From NCBI GenBank assembly GCA_030148725.1, contig JASBSU010000040.1, positions 1 to 64,000 on the forward strand: a stretch of 64,000 bases of DNA, in the 5' to 3' direction. Both the position numbers and the translations under genes were made by a program. Of the stretch, positions 35,100 through 44,546 are shown piece after piece (within the stretch, counting starts at the first letter, position 1; each line of letters begins with the position of its first letter). Source of the stretch: Hyphomicrobium sp. GTDB lineage: Bacteria > Pseudomonadota > Alphaproteobacteria > Rhizobiales > Hyphomicrobiaceae. The notes under the pieces are model-generated. The model did not search any database and had not been told where the DNA came from. It worked only from the letters and a program-made list of their open reading frames with translations.

Positions 35100-35642
35100 T
35101 CAGTGCATGATGTCGGCGCGTCCGGTGGCGGACCGGCGCATGAGGGCGATGGGTAGATCGCTGCCGGACGGAAGCTTCCACGCAGCCGGGCGGACCTCGA
35201 CGAAGTGAAGCCGTTCGAAGAACACCGTGGCGTTGAGCGTCACGCTCGCCTCGAGCGCGCGATAGCCGGCAGCGGCCGCCTCGTCAGCCAGATATTCGGT
35301 GAGGCGCGTTCCGATGCCCTGGCCGGCGAACATGGGATGCACATAGACGGCGGGGATCCGCGCCGTCGGGCTTTTGTCGTCGCCGGGCGCCCAGGCGGCG
35401 ACCGCCACCATCTCGGAGCCAACCCAAGCGGCGTAAGAGCGATTGCCCAACAGAAGGTCGGCGTACTGTGGGCTGCGCACGAAAGCTGCGAAGGCTGCGA
35501 GCTCGGAGCCGGAGTAGTATTCCGTGGCCGCACGGGTGAAAGAGGCGCTGATCACGTAGCGCGCCGTCGAAAGATCGTCGACGCCGAGAGGACGGATCTC
35601 CAGAAGTTGGAGCAGGGTTTCAGGGGTGCCGGTCACATGCAT
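35100..35642 (-). CDS. GNAT family N-acetyltransferase
   Basis: The 180-residue protein has the GNAT core: AVYVHPMFAGQGIGTRLTEYL is motif A with the acetyl-CoA pyrophosphate loop QGIGTR, preceded by the strand VAVAAWAP and followed by GYRALEASVTLNATVFFERL (motif B, shortened). The C-terminal portion has a Pro/Trp-containing strand. Substrate is not assigned. It is convergent with gltX and lies 58 bp upstream of the DUF2865 gene on the same strand. Confidence 0.88.
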   Translation of the reverse strand: MHVTGTPETLLQLLEIRPLGVDDLSTARYVISASFTRAATEYYSGSELAAFAAFVRSPQYADLLLGNRSYAAWVGSEMVAVAAWAPGDDKSPTARIPAVYVHPMFAGQGIGTRLTEYLADEAAAAGYRALEASVTLNATVFFERLHFVEVRPAAWKLPSGSDLPIALMRRSATGRADIMH

Positions 35643-35700
35643 CTACGTGCTTTCAGTTCGTCTTTCCGGCATCCCTGCACCGGCCCCACAGAAGCGGGCT

Positions 35701-36825
35701 CTATTGCTGCCTCTTGGCTTCGGTTTCCGAGCGCGCTTCCCAGCCCGTGATTGCACCGTTGCCTGTCGTGTTGCTGGCGCCTTGCTGGTTGCTGCCCTCG
35801 GGCGGCACGTATTCTGCTTCTTTGCAGGAGCATCCCTTGACGAGCTGCTTGCGGTAGCGGAACGCCACCTTGAGGCTCGTGTAAGGCTCCTGGGTGCGGA
35901 ACGACACGGACTGATCCATGCCCGCGCCAGGGTTCTGGTAGTAGAACAGTTCGGCCGGCGCGGCGCAGCGCGACTGGCACGCCTCGGCGTCCTGCTCGAA
36001 GTGGCTCGGCAGCGTCGAGAAGCTCACGGGGAAATAGTACCCGTCACAGAGGCGGACGCAGACGGTCCGGTAAGTCGCGCCGGATTGGCTGCCGCCATAG
36101 CCGTTCCAGCGGCTCTGGAAGTTGCCTTCGTCTTCGTCCTGCCAGATCGAGCCGCCGCCTCCGCTCGGGCCGCGCTCGTAGCGGCGCGCCTCCTGCTGGT
36201 AGTTGGCGCCGCAGTTGTTGCGCGAGAGCTCGCGGACGATCTCCTCGCGATAGGAGCGCTGGCCGGAGTTGGCGATCTGCGAGTGCTGTGCCTCGAGTTC
36301 AGCGAGGCGGCGCTGATTGTCGTCACGCTGCTGGGCGAGGTCGACGCAGCGGCGCGTGCGGCGCAGCGTCTTTGAGAAGAGGAAGTACTCGTAACAGTCG
36401 TAGCGCTCGATGTCCGAGCGGGACTGCTCGTAAGCCTGCTCGACGCGGCTCATCTCGGCTTCGATGGCCGGAAGGCGGTCGCGTGTTCCGCTGGAACGCT
36501 GGCCGTCCTGGACGAGGCGCTGCTCCAGCTCAAGGCAGATCGGGTTCTTGGTCGACCAGTTGACCGGCGGCGCTGCCTGCGGCGGAGGAAGCTGCGCACC
36601 CGGTGCCGGCTCGGGGCGCGGCTGCTGCACCGGCGGGGGATCCTGCTGCGGCTGCCGGTAGACCGGCGCGTCAGGGATGGGCGGGCGATCGGGCTCGGAG
36701 TTGTTGTTATTCCAGGGCCACCAGCCTTGGGCATATGCAGGAGCAAGCGCCGAGCAGGCAATGACCGCTGCCGCGGTCAGTACCGCGGCACCGAGAGCAT
36801 GCCGACGGGCACGTGCTGTACGCAT
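35701..36825 (-). CDS. Exported DUF2865 domain protein
   Basis: From ATG 36825 the protein is 374 residues; the upstream part of the open frame does not look coding. A signal peptide (ALGAAVLTAAAVIACSALAP, cleavage after AYA) is followed by a Pro/Gln-rich linker, a coiled coil of about 90 residues (IEAEMSRVEQAYEQ, RRLAELEAQHSQIAN), and the DUF2865 domain with CVRLCDGYYFPVSFS and the cysteine set EACQSRCAAPAELFYYQ. The domain is confined to Hyphomicrobiales and has unknown function, probably in the cell envelope. AGGA lies ten bases before the start. Confidence 0.9.
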   Translation of the reverse strand: MRTARARRHALGAAVLTAAAVIACSALAPAYAQGWWPWNNNNSEPDRPPIPDAPVYRQPQQDPPPVQQPRPEPAPGAQLPPPQAAPPVNWSTKNPICLELEQRLVQDGQRSSGTRDRLPAIEAEMSRVEQAYEQSRSDIERYDCYEYFLFSKTLRRTRRCVDLAQQRDDNQRRLAELEAQHSQIANSGQRSYREEIVRELSRNNCGANYQQEARRYERGPSGGGGSIWQDEDEGNFQSRWNGYGGSQSGATYRTVCVRLCDGYYFPVSFSTLPSHFEQDAEACQSRCAAPAELFYYQNPGAGMDQSVSFRTQEPYTSLKVAFRYRKQLVKGCSCKEAEYVPPEGSNQQGASNTTGNGAITGWEARSETEAKRQQ

Positions 36826-36992
36826 TCTGAGATCTGTCCTGCCCTGGCTGGATTCAGCCTGCCACCGCGGAACGGCGGCGGTCGCAACTATGGACACCAG
36901 GGGTTAGGGGGTCAATGCGGAGCAATTGGGGCGGCTCGTCGCGCTTGCCTATGCAAAAATACAGGCCGGAGCAGGGATTAGCCGGCATTTGC

Positions 36993-37022
36993 TTGACGAG
37001 CGGAGGGGAGTTTGCGCATAAG
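36993..37022 (+). promoter_or_regulatory. Candidate sigma-70 promoter of the cysS operon
   Basis: TTGACG (36993-36998) and CATAAG (37017-37022) are separated by 18 bp. The -35 is close to consensus and the -10 is weak. Transcription would begin close to 37029, the start of the short leader reading frame, which would then be nearly leaderless or need a slightly upstream start site. Confidence 0.4.
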
Positions 37023-37028
37023 GGCCGC

Positions 37029-37091
37029 ATGAAGCGCAAGCTGCCAACTCATGCCGTCATTTGTCGCGGCACCACGATTATTACGAGCTAG
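37029..37091 (+). CDS. Putative regulatory leader peptide (20 aa, Thr/Ile-rich)
   Basis: ATG with AAGGG five bases upstream opens a 20-codon frame, MKRKLPTHAVICRGTTIITS, ended by TAG. Four Thr and three Ile codons, clustered just before the stop (Thr-Thr-Ile-Ile-Thr), recall thr/ilv attenuator peptides such as ThrL of E. coli, which also begins MKR. It lies 91 bp before cysS, whose operon ends with cimA (isoleucine precursor synthesis). A cysteine codon is also present, so cysteine sensing is an alternative. Expression is inferred, not shown. Confidence 0.5.
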   Translation: MKRKLPTHAVICRGTTIITS

Positions 37092-37097
37092 CATTTA

Positions 37098-37158
37098 CCG
37101 CTGGCGCGCGGCGCTTCTTTGCCTAAATCCTGAGACAGAGAAATAGCTCCGCCAGCGG
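37098..37158 (+). promoter_or_regulatory. Alternative RNA pairings after the leader peptide (candidate attenuator)
   Basis: CGCTG-GCGCG-CGGCG (37099-37113) forms a short hairpin followed by CTTCTTT, a terminator-like arrangement. The same bases CCGCTGGCG (37098-37106) are perfectly complementary over 9 nt to CGCCAGCGG (37150-37158), 24 nt before the cysS start codon. The two pairings exclude each other, as expected for a terminator/antiterminator switch or for sequestration near the cysS ribosome-binding region. Confidence 0.45.
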
Positions 37159-37182
37159 CTCCGGGCGATACCAGGGACCGTC

Positions 37183-38601
37183 ATGGCCGAAGCGCAAAAT
37201 CTTTTGCTCTACAACACGTTGACGCGCCGCAAGGAGGAGTTCGTGCCTCTCGATGCGCAGAGCGTGCGCATGTATGTCTGCGGGCCGACCGTCTACGACT
37301 ACGCCCATATTGGAAATGCGCGGCCGGTGGTCGTGTTCGACGTGCTGTTCCGGCTGCTGCGCCGGCTGTACGGTGAGAAGCACGTCACATACGTCCGCAA
37401 CATCACGGACGTGGACGACAAGATCAACGCCCGCGCCGCCGAAGAAGGCGTGTCGATCCGGGAGCTGACGGAGCGGACAGCCCGGCAGTTCCACGAGGAC
37501 ATCAAGGCGCTTGGGGTGTTGCCGCCGACCATCGAGCCGCGCGCCACGGAGCACATCGAGGAGATGAAGGCGCTCATCGAGGCGCTGATCGCCAACGGGC
37601 ATGCCTATGTCGCCGAAGGGCATGTGCTGTTCGATGTCCCGTCGATGCCGGACTACGGCAAGCTGTCAAACAGGTCGCTGGACGAGATGGCGGCGGGGGC
37701 GCGCGTCGAGGTTGCGCCCTACAAGAAAGACCCGATGGATTTCGTCCTGTGGAAGCCATCCAAGAAGGGTGAGCCATCGTGGGCGTCTCCGGCCGGCATC
37801 TCAGAGCCCGGGCGCCCCGGCTGGCACATCGAGTGCTCGGCGATGGCGGGCAAGCATCTCGGCGACGTTTTCGACATCCACGGCGGCGGTATCGATCTCG
37901 TCTTTCCGCATCACGAGAACGAGATTGCCCAGTCGCGCTGCGCGCACGACACCAAGGTGATGGCCCGGTACTGGCTGCACAACGGGTTTCTGCAGGTCGA
38001 GGGCGAGAAGATGTCGAAGTCGCTCGGCAACTTCATCACCATCCATGACCTTTTGAAGGACTGGTCCGGCGATGTGGTGCGCTTCAACATGCTGCGAACG
38101 CATTATCGTCAGCCGATCGACTGGACGAAGAAAGGTTTGGAGGAGTCCAAGGCGACGCTAGAGCGCTGGGGCGAGATCAGCGATCGCGTCGGTGGGGCGC
38201 TGAGCAAGAATGCGGCGCCAGATGTCGGCGTGATCGACGCGCTGAAGGACGACCTTAACACCCCGCTCGCGATCACGCGGCTGCACGAGATGGCCAAGGA
38301 GTGCCGGTCGAACGGCGATAGCGCCGCCGACACCTGGTTGGCATCGGCTGCTTTCATGGGCTTCGATGTCGCGCGGTGGCGCTCGCCGGTGCAGACCGCA
38401 GATCTCGTCGAGGTCACAGACCCTGACCTAGCGCTGCGTGTGAAATCGCTGGTGGCGCAGCGCGCGGACGCACGCAAGGCGAAGAACTTCAAAGAGGCGG
38501 ATCGTATCCGAGAGGAACTGGCGACGAGCGGCGTGGTGCTCAAAGATGCCAAGGATCCGCAGACGGGCGAAATCGTCACGACGTGGGAGCTGGCGCGATG
38601 A
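37183..38601 (+). CDS. cysS: Cysteine--tRNA ligase
   Basis: A 472-residue class I tRNA synthetase with the HIGH motif [13 protein letters not shown], zinc-binding Cys residues (YVCGPTVYD and the later GWHIECSAM, with HHENE), and the KMSKS loop [10 protein letters not shown]. The C-terminal helical domain ends with [20 protein letters not shown] in longer form, the usual tRNA-binding tail. The stop overlaps the next gene (ATGA), so translation is coupled. It heads the operon cysS - GFA - small membrane protein - GNAT - cimA. Confidence 0.97.
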   Translation: MAEAQNLLLYNTLTRRKEEFVPLDAQSVRMYVCGPTVYDYAHIGNARPVVVFDVLFRLLRRLYGEKHVTYVRNITDVDDKINARAAEEGVSIRELTERTARQFHEDIKALGVLPPTIEPRATEHIEEMKALIEALIANGHAYVAEGHVLFDVPSMPDYGKLSNRSLDEMAAGARVEVAPYKKDPMDFVLWKPSKKGEPSWASPAGISEPGRPGWHIECSAMAGKHLGDVFDIHGGGIDLVFPHHENEIAQSRCAHDTKVMARYWLHNGFLQVEGEKMSKSLGNFITIHDLLKDWSGDVVRFNMLRTHYRQPIDWTKKGLEESKATLERWGEISDRVGGALSKNAAPDVGVIDALKDDLNTPLAITRLHEMAKECRSNGDSAADTWLASAAFMGFDVARWRSPVQTADLVEVTDPDLALRVKSLVAQRADARKAKNFKEADRIREELATSGVVLKDAKDPQTGEIVTTWELAR

Positions 38602-39098
38602 GCGGCGAGCGACAGCCCGTGCATACCGGCGGTTGTCAGTGCGGGGCCGTGCGCTATGCGCTGTTCAGTGCGCTCACCGATGCCAGCATCTGTCATTGCC
38701 GGATGTGCCAGAAAGCGTTCGGTTCGTATTTCGCGCCCTTAGCCGACGTGCCGCTGTCGGACTTCGTTCTGACGCGAGGTCAGCTATCAACGTTCCGCAG
38801 CTCGGCGGCCGTGGAGCGAGGTTTTTGCAGCAGCTGCGGCACGCCGCTCAGTTTTCGCTACGTCGATGAGCCGAAGATCGCCATCGCACTTGGTTCGCTC
38901 GATCATCCCGATCGCGTGCCGTTGACCAAACAGTATGGGATCGAGGGCAAGATACCGTTCCTGCCGGCATTCGATCTGCCGGGGGCGGCGACGGAAGACA
39001 GCTCGACTGAAGTGCACCTTGAGCAGATAGCTTCAGCGAACTACCAGCATCCGGATCACGATACGGCCACCTGGCCGCCTGCAGGAGCAACGCCATGA
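38598..39098 (+). CDS. GFA family protein (glutathione-dependent formaldehyde-activating enzyme-like)
   Basis: The 166 residues carry the zinc-binding cysteine pattern of the GFA (CENP-V) family: [30 protein letters not shown], and [14 protein letters not shown] itself was proposed to promote S-hydroxymethylglutathione formation; most paralogues have unknown substrates, and direct formaldehyde activity is doubtful. The start ATG overlaps the cysS stop, and its own stop overlaps the next gene (ATGA in both cases). In a methylotroph-like host a thiol/aldehyde role is attractive but inferred. Confidence 0.9.
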   Translation: MSGERQPVHTGGCQCGAVRYALFSALTDASICHCRMCQKAFGSYFAPLADVPLSDFVLTRGQLSTFRSSAAVERGFCSSCGTPLSFRYVDEPKIAIALGSLDHPDRVPLTKQYGIEGKIPFLPAFDLPGAATEDSSTEVHLEQIASANYQHPDHDTATWPPAGATP

Positions 39099-39217
39099 GC
39101 GACGACTGGCACAAGGATACGCCCGAGCCGCGGCACTGGCTGTTCTATGTCCTCGTCAAGGTCGGCATTGCGTTCCTGGCGTTCGCGCTGGCGGCACGGG
39201 TGTTCGGCTATATTTGA
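39095..39217 (+). CDS. Forty-residue single-helix membrane protein, translationally coupled
   Basis: The 40-codon gene encodes a polar, charged N-terminus ([15 protein letters not shown]) and one membrane helix (LFYVLVKVGIAFLAFALAA). The ATG overlaps the GFA stop (ATGA) and there is a 59-bp gap to the following GNAT gene. Its length is below typical annotation cut-offs. I do not recognise the family; the coupling to GFA and the coherent hydrophobic segment argue that it is a real gene. Confidence 0.65.
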   Translation: MSDDWHKDTPEPRHWLFYVLVKVGIAFLAFALAARVFGYI

Positions 39218-39276
39218 GTTGGCTCGATCGAGCGGCGTTTCCAATTCAGTAGAGTTGCAGCGGTAGTTTCCAGTCG

Positions 39277-39792
39277 ATGTCTCAGCAGTCCTTTCCCATC
39301 CGTCCGTTCATGCCCGCCGACACGGTCGCGCTGCGCGATCTGTTTGCGCAGAGCATCGAAGAGCTGACGGCCGAGGATTACACCGAGGACCAGCGGCTCG
39401 CCTGGATGGCAACGGCGGCGGATGCCAAAGCCTTCGCCGATCGGCTCGGCAGCATGCTGACGCTGGTGGTTCAGGTGAATGGCGAATATCTCGGCTTCGC
39501 CTCGCTCAAGGACAACACGGTCGTCGACATGCTCTATGTGCACCCTTACGCCGTCGGTCAGGGTGTGGGCACGGTGCTCGTCGATGCGCTGGAGCGGCTG
39601 GCGAAGGCGCGCGGCGCCAAGGAGCTCACCGTCGAGGCGAGCGATACGGCGCAGACCTTCTTTGCCGACCGGGGCTATATCCCTGGGCGGCGGAACCTCA
39701 TTCCCATCGAAGACGAGTGGCTCTCCAATACGACGATGAGCAAGCCACTGACTGACGAAGGCGCATCGGCCGAGCAGCCGGAGAATACATGA
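39277..39792 (+). CDS. GNAT family N-acetyltransferase
   Basis: A 171-residue acetyltransferase with core motif A MLYVHPYAVGQGVGTVLVDAL (shortened) and the following ELTVEASDTAQTFFADRGY, both typical of the GNAT fold. The acyl acceptor is unknown. Its stop overlaps the cimA start by 4 bp, so it is part of the cysS-cimA transcript. It may acetylate a small molecule or peptide; no ribosomal-protein or toxin-antitoxin context is seen. Confidence 0.87.
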   Translation: MSQQSFPIRPFMPADTVALRDLFAQSIEELTAEDYTEDQRLAWMATAADAKAFADRLGSMLTLVVQVNGEYLGFASLKDNTVVDMLYVHPYAVGQGVGTVLVDALERLAKARGAKELTVEASDTAQTFFADRGYIPGRRNLIPIEDEWLSNTTMSKPLTDEGASAEQPENT

Positions 39793-41408
39793 CCATGACG
39801 ACGAAAGAGCGCCTTTATCTTTTCGACACGACGCTGCGCGACGGCGCGCAGACGACGGGTATCGACTTCTCGGTCGAGGACAAGCGGCGGATAGCTGCCG
39901 TGCTCGATGACCTGGGCGTCGATTATGTCGAGGGTGGGTTCCCGGGAGCCAACGCCACCGATACGCAATTCCTATCGGAGCCTTCCATCATGAAGGTTGC
40001 GAGAATGACCGCGTTCGGCATGGTCAAACGGTCGGGCCGCTCGGTGTCCAACGATGCGGGTCTACAGGCGGTGCTAGGTGCGCGCTGCAGCGCGATCTGT
40101 CTCGTCGCGAAGGCATGGGACTATCACGTCCGTGTCGCGCTCGGCATCACCAACGAAGAAAACCTGTCGGCCATCGAACAGTCGGTGAAGGCCATCGTCG
40201 AAGAGGGCCGCGAGGCCATGATCGACTGCGAGCACTTCTTCGATGGCTACAAGGGCAACCGCGAATATGCGCTCGCCGTGGCGCGAACTGCCTATGAGGC
40301 GGGCGCGCGCTGGGTCGTCCTGTGCGACACGAATGGCGGCACGCTCCCGCACGAGGTGGAGCGCATCGTCGGCGAGGTCGCGAAGGTGGTGCCCGGCTCT
40401 CACCTCGGCATCCATACGCACAACGATACGGAAAATGCGGTCGCGAACTCGCTGATGGCGATCCGCGCGGGATGCCGGCAGGTGCAGGGCACGCTGAACG
40501 GCATCGGCGAGCGGTGCGGCAATGCCAACCTGACATCGATCATCCCCACGCTGCTGTTGAAGAGCGAGTTCGCTGACCGCTTCGACACGCATGTGACGCC
40601 GGAGCGGCTGCGCACGCTGACGCATGCGAGCCGGATCCTCGACGAAGTCTTGAACCGCAGTCCGGATCGTCACGCGCCGTATGTCGGAGACAGTGCATTC
40701 GCGACCAAGGCCGGCATTCACGCCTCGGCGATCGTCAAGGAGCCGCAGACGTATGAGCACGTCGCTCCGGAGAGCGTCGGCAACGAGCGACGGCTGCTGG
40801 TGTCGAAGCAGGGCGGGCGCTCGAACATCATGGCGTCGATCGAGAAGCTCGGCATACCTGTCGACAAGGACGATGCGCGCGTGTCGCGGCTGCTTGACGA
40901 GGTGAAGAACCGCGAGGCGTCCGGCTATTCCTACGAGGCGGCGGATGCTTCGTTCGAGTTGCTCGCTCGGCGGATGCTGGACAGTGTTCCGCGCTATTTC
41001 TCGGTCGACAGCTTTCGCGTGATGGTCGAGCGCCGGCACAATTCGCGCGGCAAGCTCGTCACGGTGTCGGAAGCGATCGTCAAGGTGTTCATCAACGGCG
41101 ACAACGAGCCGTTGTGGTCGGTCGGTGAGGGCAATGGTCCGGTCAACGCGCTAGATCGCGCGTTGCGCAAGGATCTCGGGCGCTATCAGAAGCACATCGA
41201 GGGCGTCGAACTCGTCGACTACAAAGTGCGTATCCTGACGGGCGGCACCGAGGCCGTGACGCGCGTCCTTGTCGAGAGCCATGACACCGTCACGGGCATG
41301 CGCTGGTCGACGGTCGGCGTGTCGCCGAACATCATCGATGCGAGCTTCGAGGCGCTGCTCGATTCGATCAACTACAAGCTCATGAAGGACAACGCGCAGG
41401 CGGCCTGA
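39789..41408 (+). CDS. cimA: (R)-citramalate synthase
   Basis: The 539-residue enzyme condenses pyruvate and acetyl-CoA to citramalate, giving 2-oxobutyrate for isoleucine without threonine. The HMGL-like TIM barrel begins LYLFDTTLRDGAQTTGIDFS, with metal-binding HTHNDTENAVANSL and GTLNGIGERCGNANL, and the C-terminal LeuA dimerisation/allosteric domain (residues about 400-539) ends near DSINYKLMKDN. The DGAQ (rather than DGEQ) motif is typical of the CimA branch of the IPMS family. The start overlaps GNAT by 4 bp; ATG at 39795 is an alternative. Confidence 0.94.
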   Translation: MTMTTKERLYLFDTTLRDGAQTTGIDFSVEDKRRIAAVLDDLGVDYVEGGFPGANATDTQFLSEPSIMKVARMTAFGMVKRSGRSVSNDAGLQAVLGARCSAICLVAKAWDYHVRVALGITNEENLSAIEQSVKAIVEEGREAMIDCEHFFDGYKGNREYALAVARTAYEAGARWVVLCDTNGGTLPHEVERIVGEVAKVVPGSHLGIHTHNDTENAVANSLMAIRAGCRQVQGTLNGIGERCGNANLTSIIPTLLLKSEFADRFDTHVTPERLRTLTHASRILDEVLNRSPDRHAPYVGDSAFATKAGIHASAIVKEPQTYEHVAPESVGNERRLLVSKQGGRSNIMASIEKLGIPVDKDDARVSRLLDEVKNREASGYSYEAADASFELLARRMLDSVPRYFSVDSFRVMVERRHNSRGKLVTVSEAIVKVFINGDNEPLWSVGEGNGPVNALDRALRKDLGRYQKHIEGVELVDYKVRILTGGTEAVTRVLVESHDTVTGMRWSTVGVSPNIIDASFEALLDSINYKLMKDNAQAA

Positions 41409-41434
41409 GGCCGACGTCGGCGCGTTCCCGATCC

Positions 41435-42925
41435 TCAGCGCACGCCGCCCATCAGCTGCTTGATCCAGGGCACCAGCAGGAACAGTGCCAGCGTCGCGAC
41501 GCCCACCATCGCTGCCTGCTGCAGGAAGAACTGCGTCAGTGCGGCGGGATCGGCCGCCGTAAAACCGCCGCCGAGGATGCCGGCCAGCTTGTTGCCCCAG
41601 GCAGCGGCCAGGAACCAGATGCCGAGGATCAGCCCGACGAGCTTGGGCGGCGCGAGCTTGGTCATGGTGCTGAGGCCGACGGGGCTCAGCAGCAATTCGC
41701 CGACCGTCTGCAAGAAGAACAGGCCGACCAGCCAGAGCGGGCTCACCTTGCCCTCCGCGGTCAGCATGGCGGCGGGGACCATGAGCAGGAACGACAGGCC
41801 GAGGAAGAACAGCCCGAGCGCGAACTTGACCGGGCTCGAGGGCTGGCTTGGTCCGAGCTTGATCCAGAGCGCCGCAAAGAGGGGGGCCAGCAGGATCACG
41901 AACAGTGGGTTGAGCGACTGATACCAGGCTGCGGGGAAGGTCCAGCCGAACAGCTCGTTGCGTGTGAGGTCGAGGCCGAAGAGCGCTATGGTGATGCCCG
42001 CCTGCTCGAAAATGGCCCAGAAGATCATCGCGGCGATGAAGAAGACAAAGACGGCCGCGAGCCGCTGTCCGTCAAGGTCGGAGCGCATGGCGAACCAGAC
42101 GACGGCTGCGATCGGCACCAGTAGAAAGGCCGCGCGGAGCCAATGGAAGCTCGGGTGGTCGGAGAGGAGCGTCAGTCCGAGCACCGCGAGCGTGCCCAAG
42201 ATGACGAGGACGCTTGGCATCCACGCACCCGGCGTCACCTGCGGCCGGAGGCCGACGCTGCCGAGGCGCGCGCTCTGGCGCGCAAAGGTCAACAGGCCGA
42301 TGCTCATACCCACGCCGGCGGCGCCGAAGCCCCAATGCCAGCTCATGGCGGGGTCGAGCCCCCAGCTGCTGAGCAGCGCCTTGAACTCAGGGGCTTGTGC
42401 AAGGAAGCCGGTGATGATCGGGGCCATCAGGCCGCCGATGTTTATTCCCATGTAAAATATGGAGAAACCGGCATCGCGTCGGTCGTCGTCGGGGCGGTAG
42501 AGGTCGCCCACCATGGCACTGATGTTGGGTTTGAAGAGGCCGGTGCCGATCGCGACGAGCGCGAGGCCGAGATAGAACGTGGTGGTTGTGGGCATGGCCA
42601 GCGAGAAATGGCCGAGTGCAATGATGCTGCCGCCGATCAGCACGGCCTGCCGGGCGCCCAGGTAGCGGTCGGCGATGTAGCCGCCGGGGATCGACAGCAG
42701 ATAGACGGCCATCGTGTAGTTGCCGTAGACGCGCGCGGCGTCGACCGACGAGAGCCCCATGCCTCCGGAGGCGATCGGGGTGACTATGAAGAGCGTCAGC
42801 AGAGCGCGCATGCCGTAGTAGGAGAAGCGCTCCCACAGCTCGGCGAAGAACAGGGTCGAGAGCCCGCGTGGCTGGCCGGAGAAGGGCCCTCGCTGTGCGG
42901 TCACATCCATGCTGCTCGTCGCCAT
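41435..42925 (-). CDS. Proton-dependent oligopeptide (POT) family peptide transporter
   Basis: A 496-residue membrane protein with the POT/PTR2 signature ELWERFSYYGMRALLTLFI, then PGGYIADRYLGARQAV and the second motif FSIFYMGINIGGL. Fourteen helices are expected. It imports di- and tripeptides with protons. The gene is alone on the minus strand, convergent with cimA (26 bp) and divergent from a small exported protein. Confidence 0.94.
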   Translation of the reverse strand: MATSSMDVTAQRGPFSGQPRGLSTLFFAELWERFSYYGMRALLTLFIVTPIASGGMGLSSVDAARVYGNYTMAVYLLSIPGGYIADRYLGARQAVLIGGSIIALGHFSLAMPTTTTFYLGLALVAIGTGLFKPNISAMVGDLYRPDDDRRDAGFSIFYMGINIGGLMAPIITGFLAQAPEFKALLSSWGLDPAMSWHWGFGAAGVGMSIGLLTFARQSARLGSVGLRPQVTPGAWMPSVLVILGTLAVLGLTLLSDHPSFHWLRAAFLLVPIAAVVWFAMRSDLDGQRLAAVFVFFIAAMIFWAIFEQAGITIALFGLDLTRNELFGWTFPAAWYQSLNPLFVILLAPLFAALWIKLGPSQPSSPVKFALGLFFLGLSFLLMVPAAMLTAEGKVSPLWLVGLFFLQTVGELLLSPVGLSTMTKLAPPKLVGLILGIWFLAAAWGNKLAGILGGGFTAADPAALTQFFLQQAAMVGVATLALFLLVPWIKQLMGGVR

Positions 42926-43105
42926 TCAGTCTCCGCCCGCCTGTTGCTCCACAGGAACTTTCGTCAAACGCAGTAAGCACGACAAGCAGTTTTGCTTGGC
43001 GACTGGTGATTCGGGCGTAGCTTGGTTGATCCGCATCGGTTCCGACGCGCTGCGATCTTGCTGGGCGAGGGCGCATGCCTCGCGCATCCTGGGAAGGCAG
43101 CTGCG

Positions 43106-43372
43106 ATGGTGATCAAGACGGCTCTGGTGACGGTAGGCCTGCTCGCAATGAGCAACCTGCCGAGTTGGGGTCAGGTGAGAAACTGGCTGGCAGTGCCAGA
43201 GACGAAGAGCACAATAGCGTCCGATGTGCCCAAGTTTGTGGACACATCGGTCAACTACGGTCCTCGGGCGATGGTGAGAATCTACCGGCCTGAGGGCGTC
43301 TACGAGATCGATAATTCGTCCGCCGGAGCCCTGGAGGGGGAAGGCGCCAAGAGCGAGACGCAAAAGCGCTGA
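43106..43372 (+). CDS. Small exported protein, function unknown
   Basis: Eighty-eight residues from ATG 43106, preceded by GGGAAGG; a longer frame from 43022 is not favoured. The N-terminus (MVIKTALVTVGLLAMSNLPS) is a plausible signal peptide ending in SWGQ. The mature part is about 65 residues and contains TSVNYGPRAMVRIYRPEGVYEI. I do not recognise it. It lies between the POT transporter (divergent) and meaB (convergent). Confidence 0.5.
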   Translation: MVIKTALVTVGLLAMSNLPSWGQVRNWLAVPETKSTIASDVPKFVDTSVNYGPRAMVRIYRPEGVYEIDNSSAGALEGEGAKSETQKR

Positions 43373-43498
43373 GTTCGTTGGAACAAGTTGCGGCGCATCG
43401 GGCGTTGCCGCGCCCCTTGCGCTCGGCTCGCACTGGCCGAAGTTGCGATCGCCGCTGAGCGCTGCCGAAGATGTCCTAAGCGTTTTCGTTCGCAGCGA

Positions 43499-44476
<978 letters not shown>

Positions 44477-44546
44477 GTCCGGCTGATAAGCGCAAACAGG
44501 CGCTTTCTGCAAGCTCGGCCTCGTGCCGGGCCTCGGTTGGTCACAG

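Larger units (their letters stand above)
36826..37182. promoter_or_regulatory. Divergent control region (DUF2865 / cysS operon)
   Basis: This 357-bp region holds the promoter for the cysS operon, a 20-codon reading frame (37029-37091) and alternative hairpins (37098-37158). The part nearest DUF2865 shows nothing distinctive beyond a weak ribosome-binding site. Confidence 0.6.
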
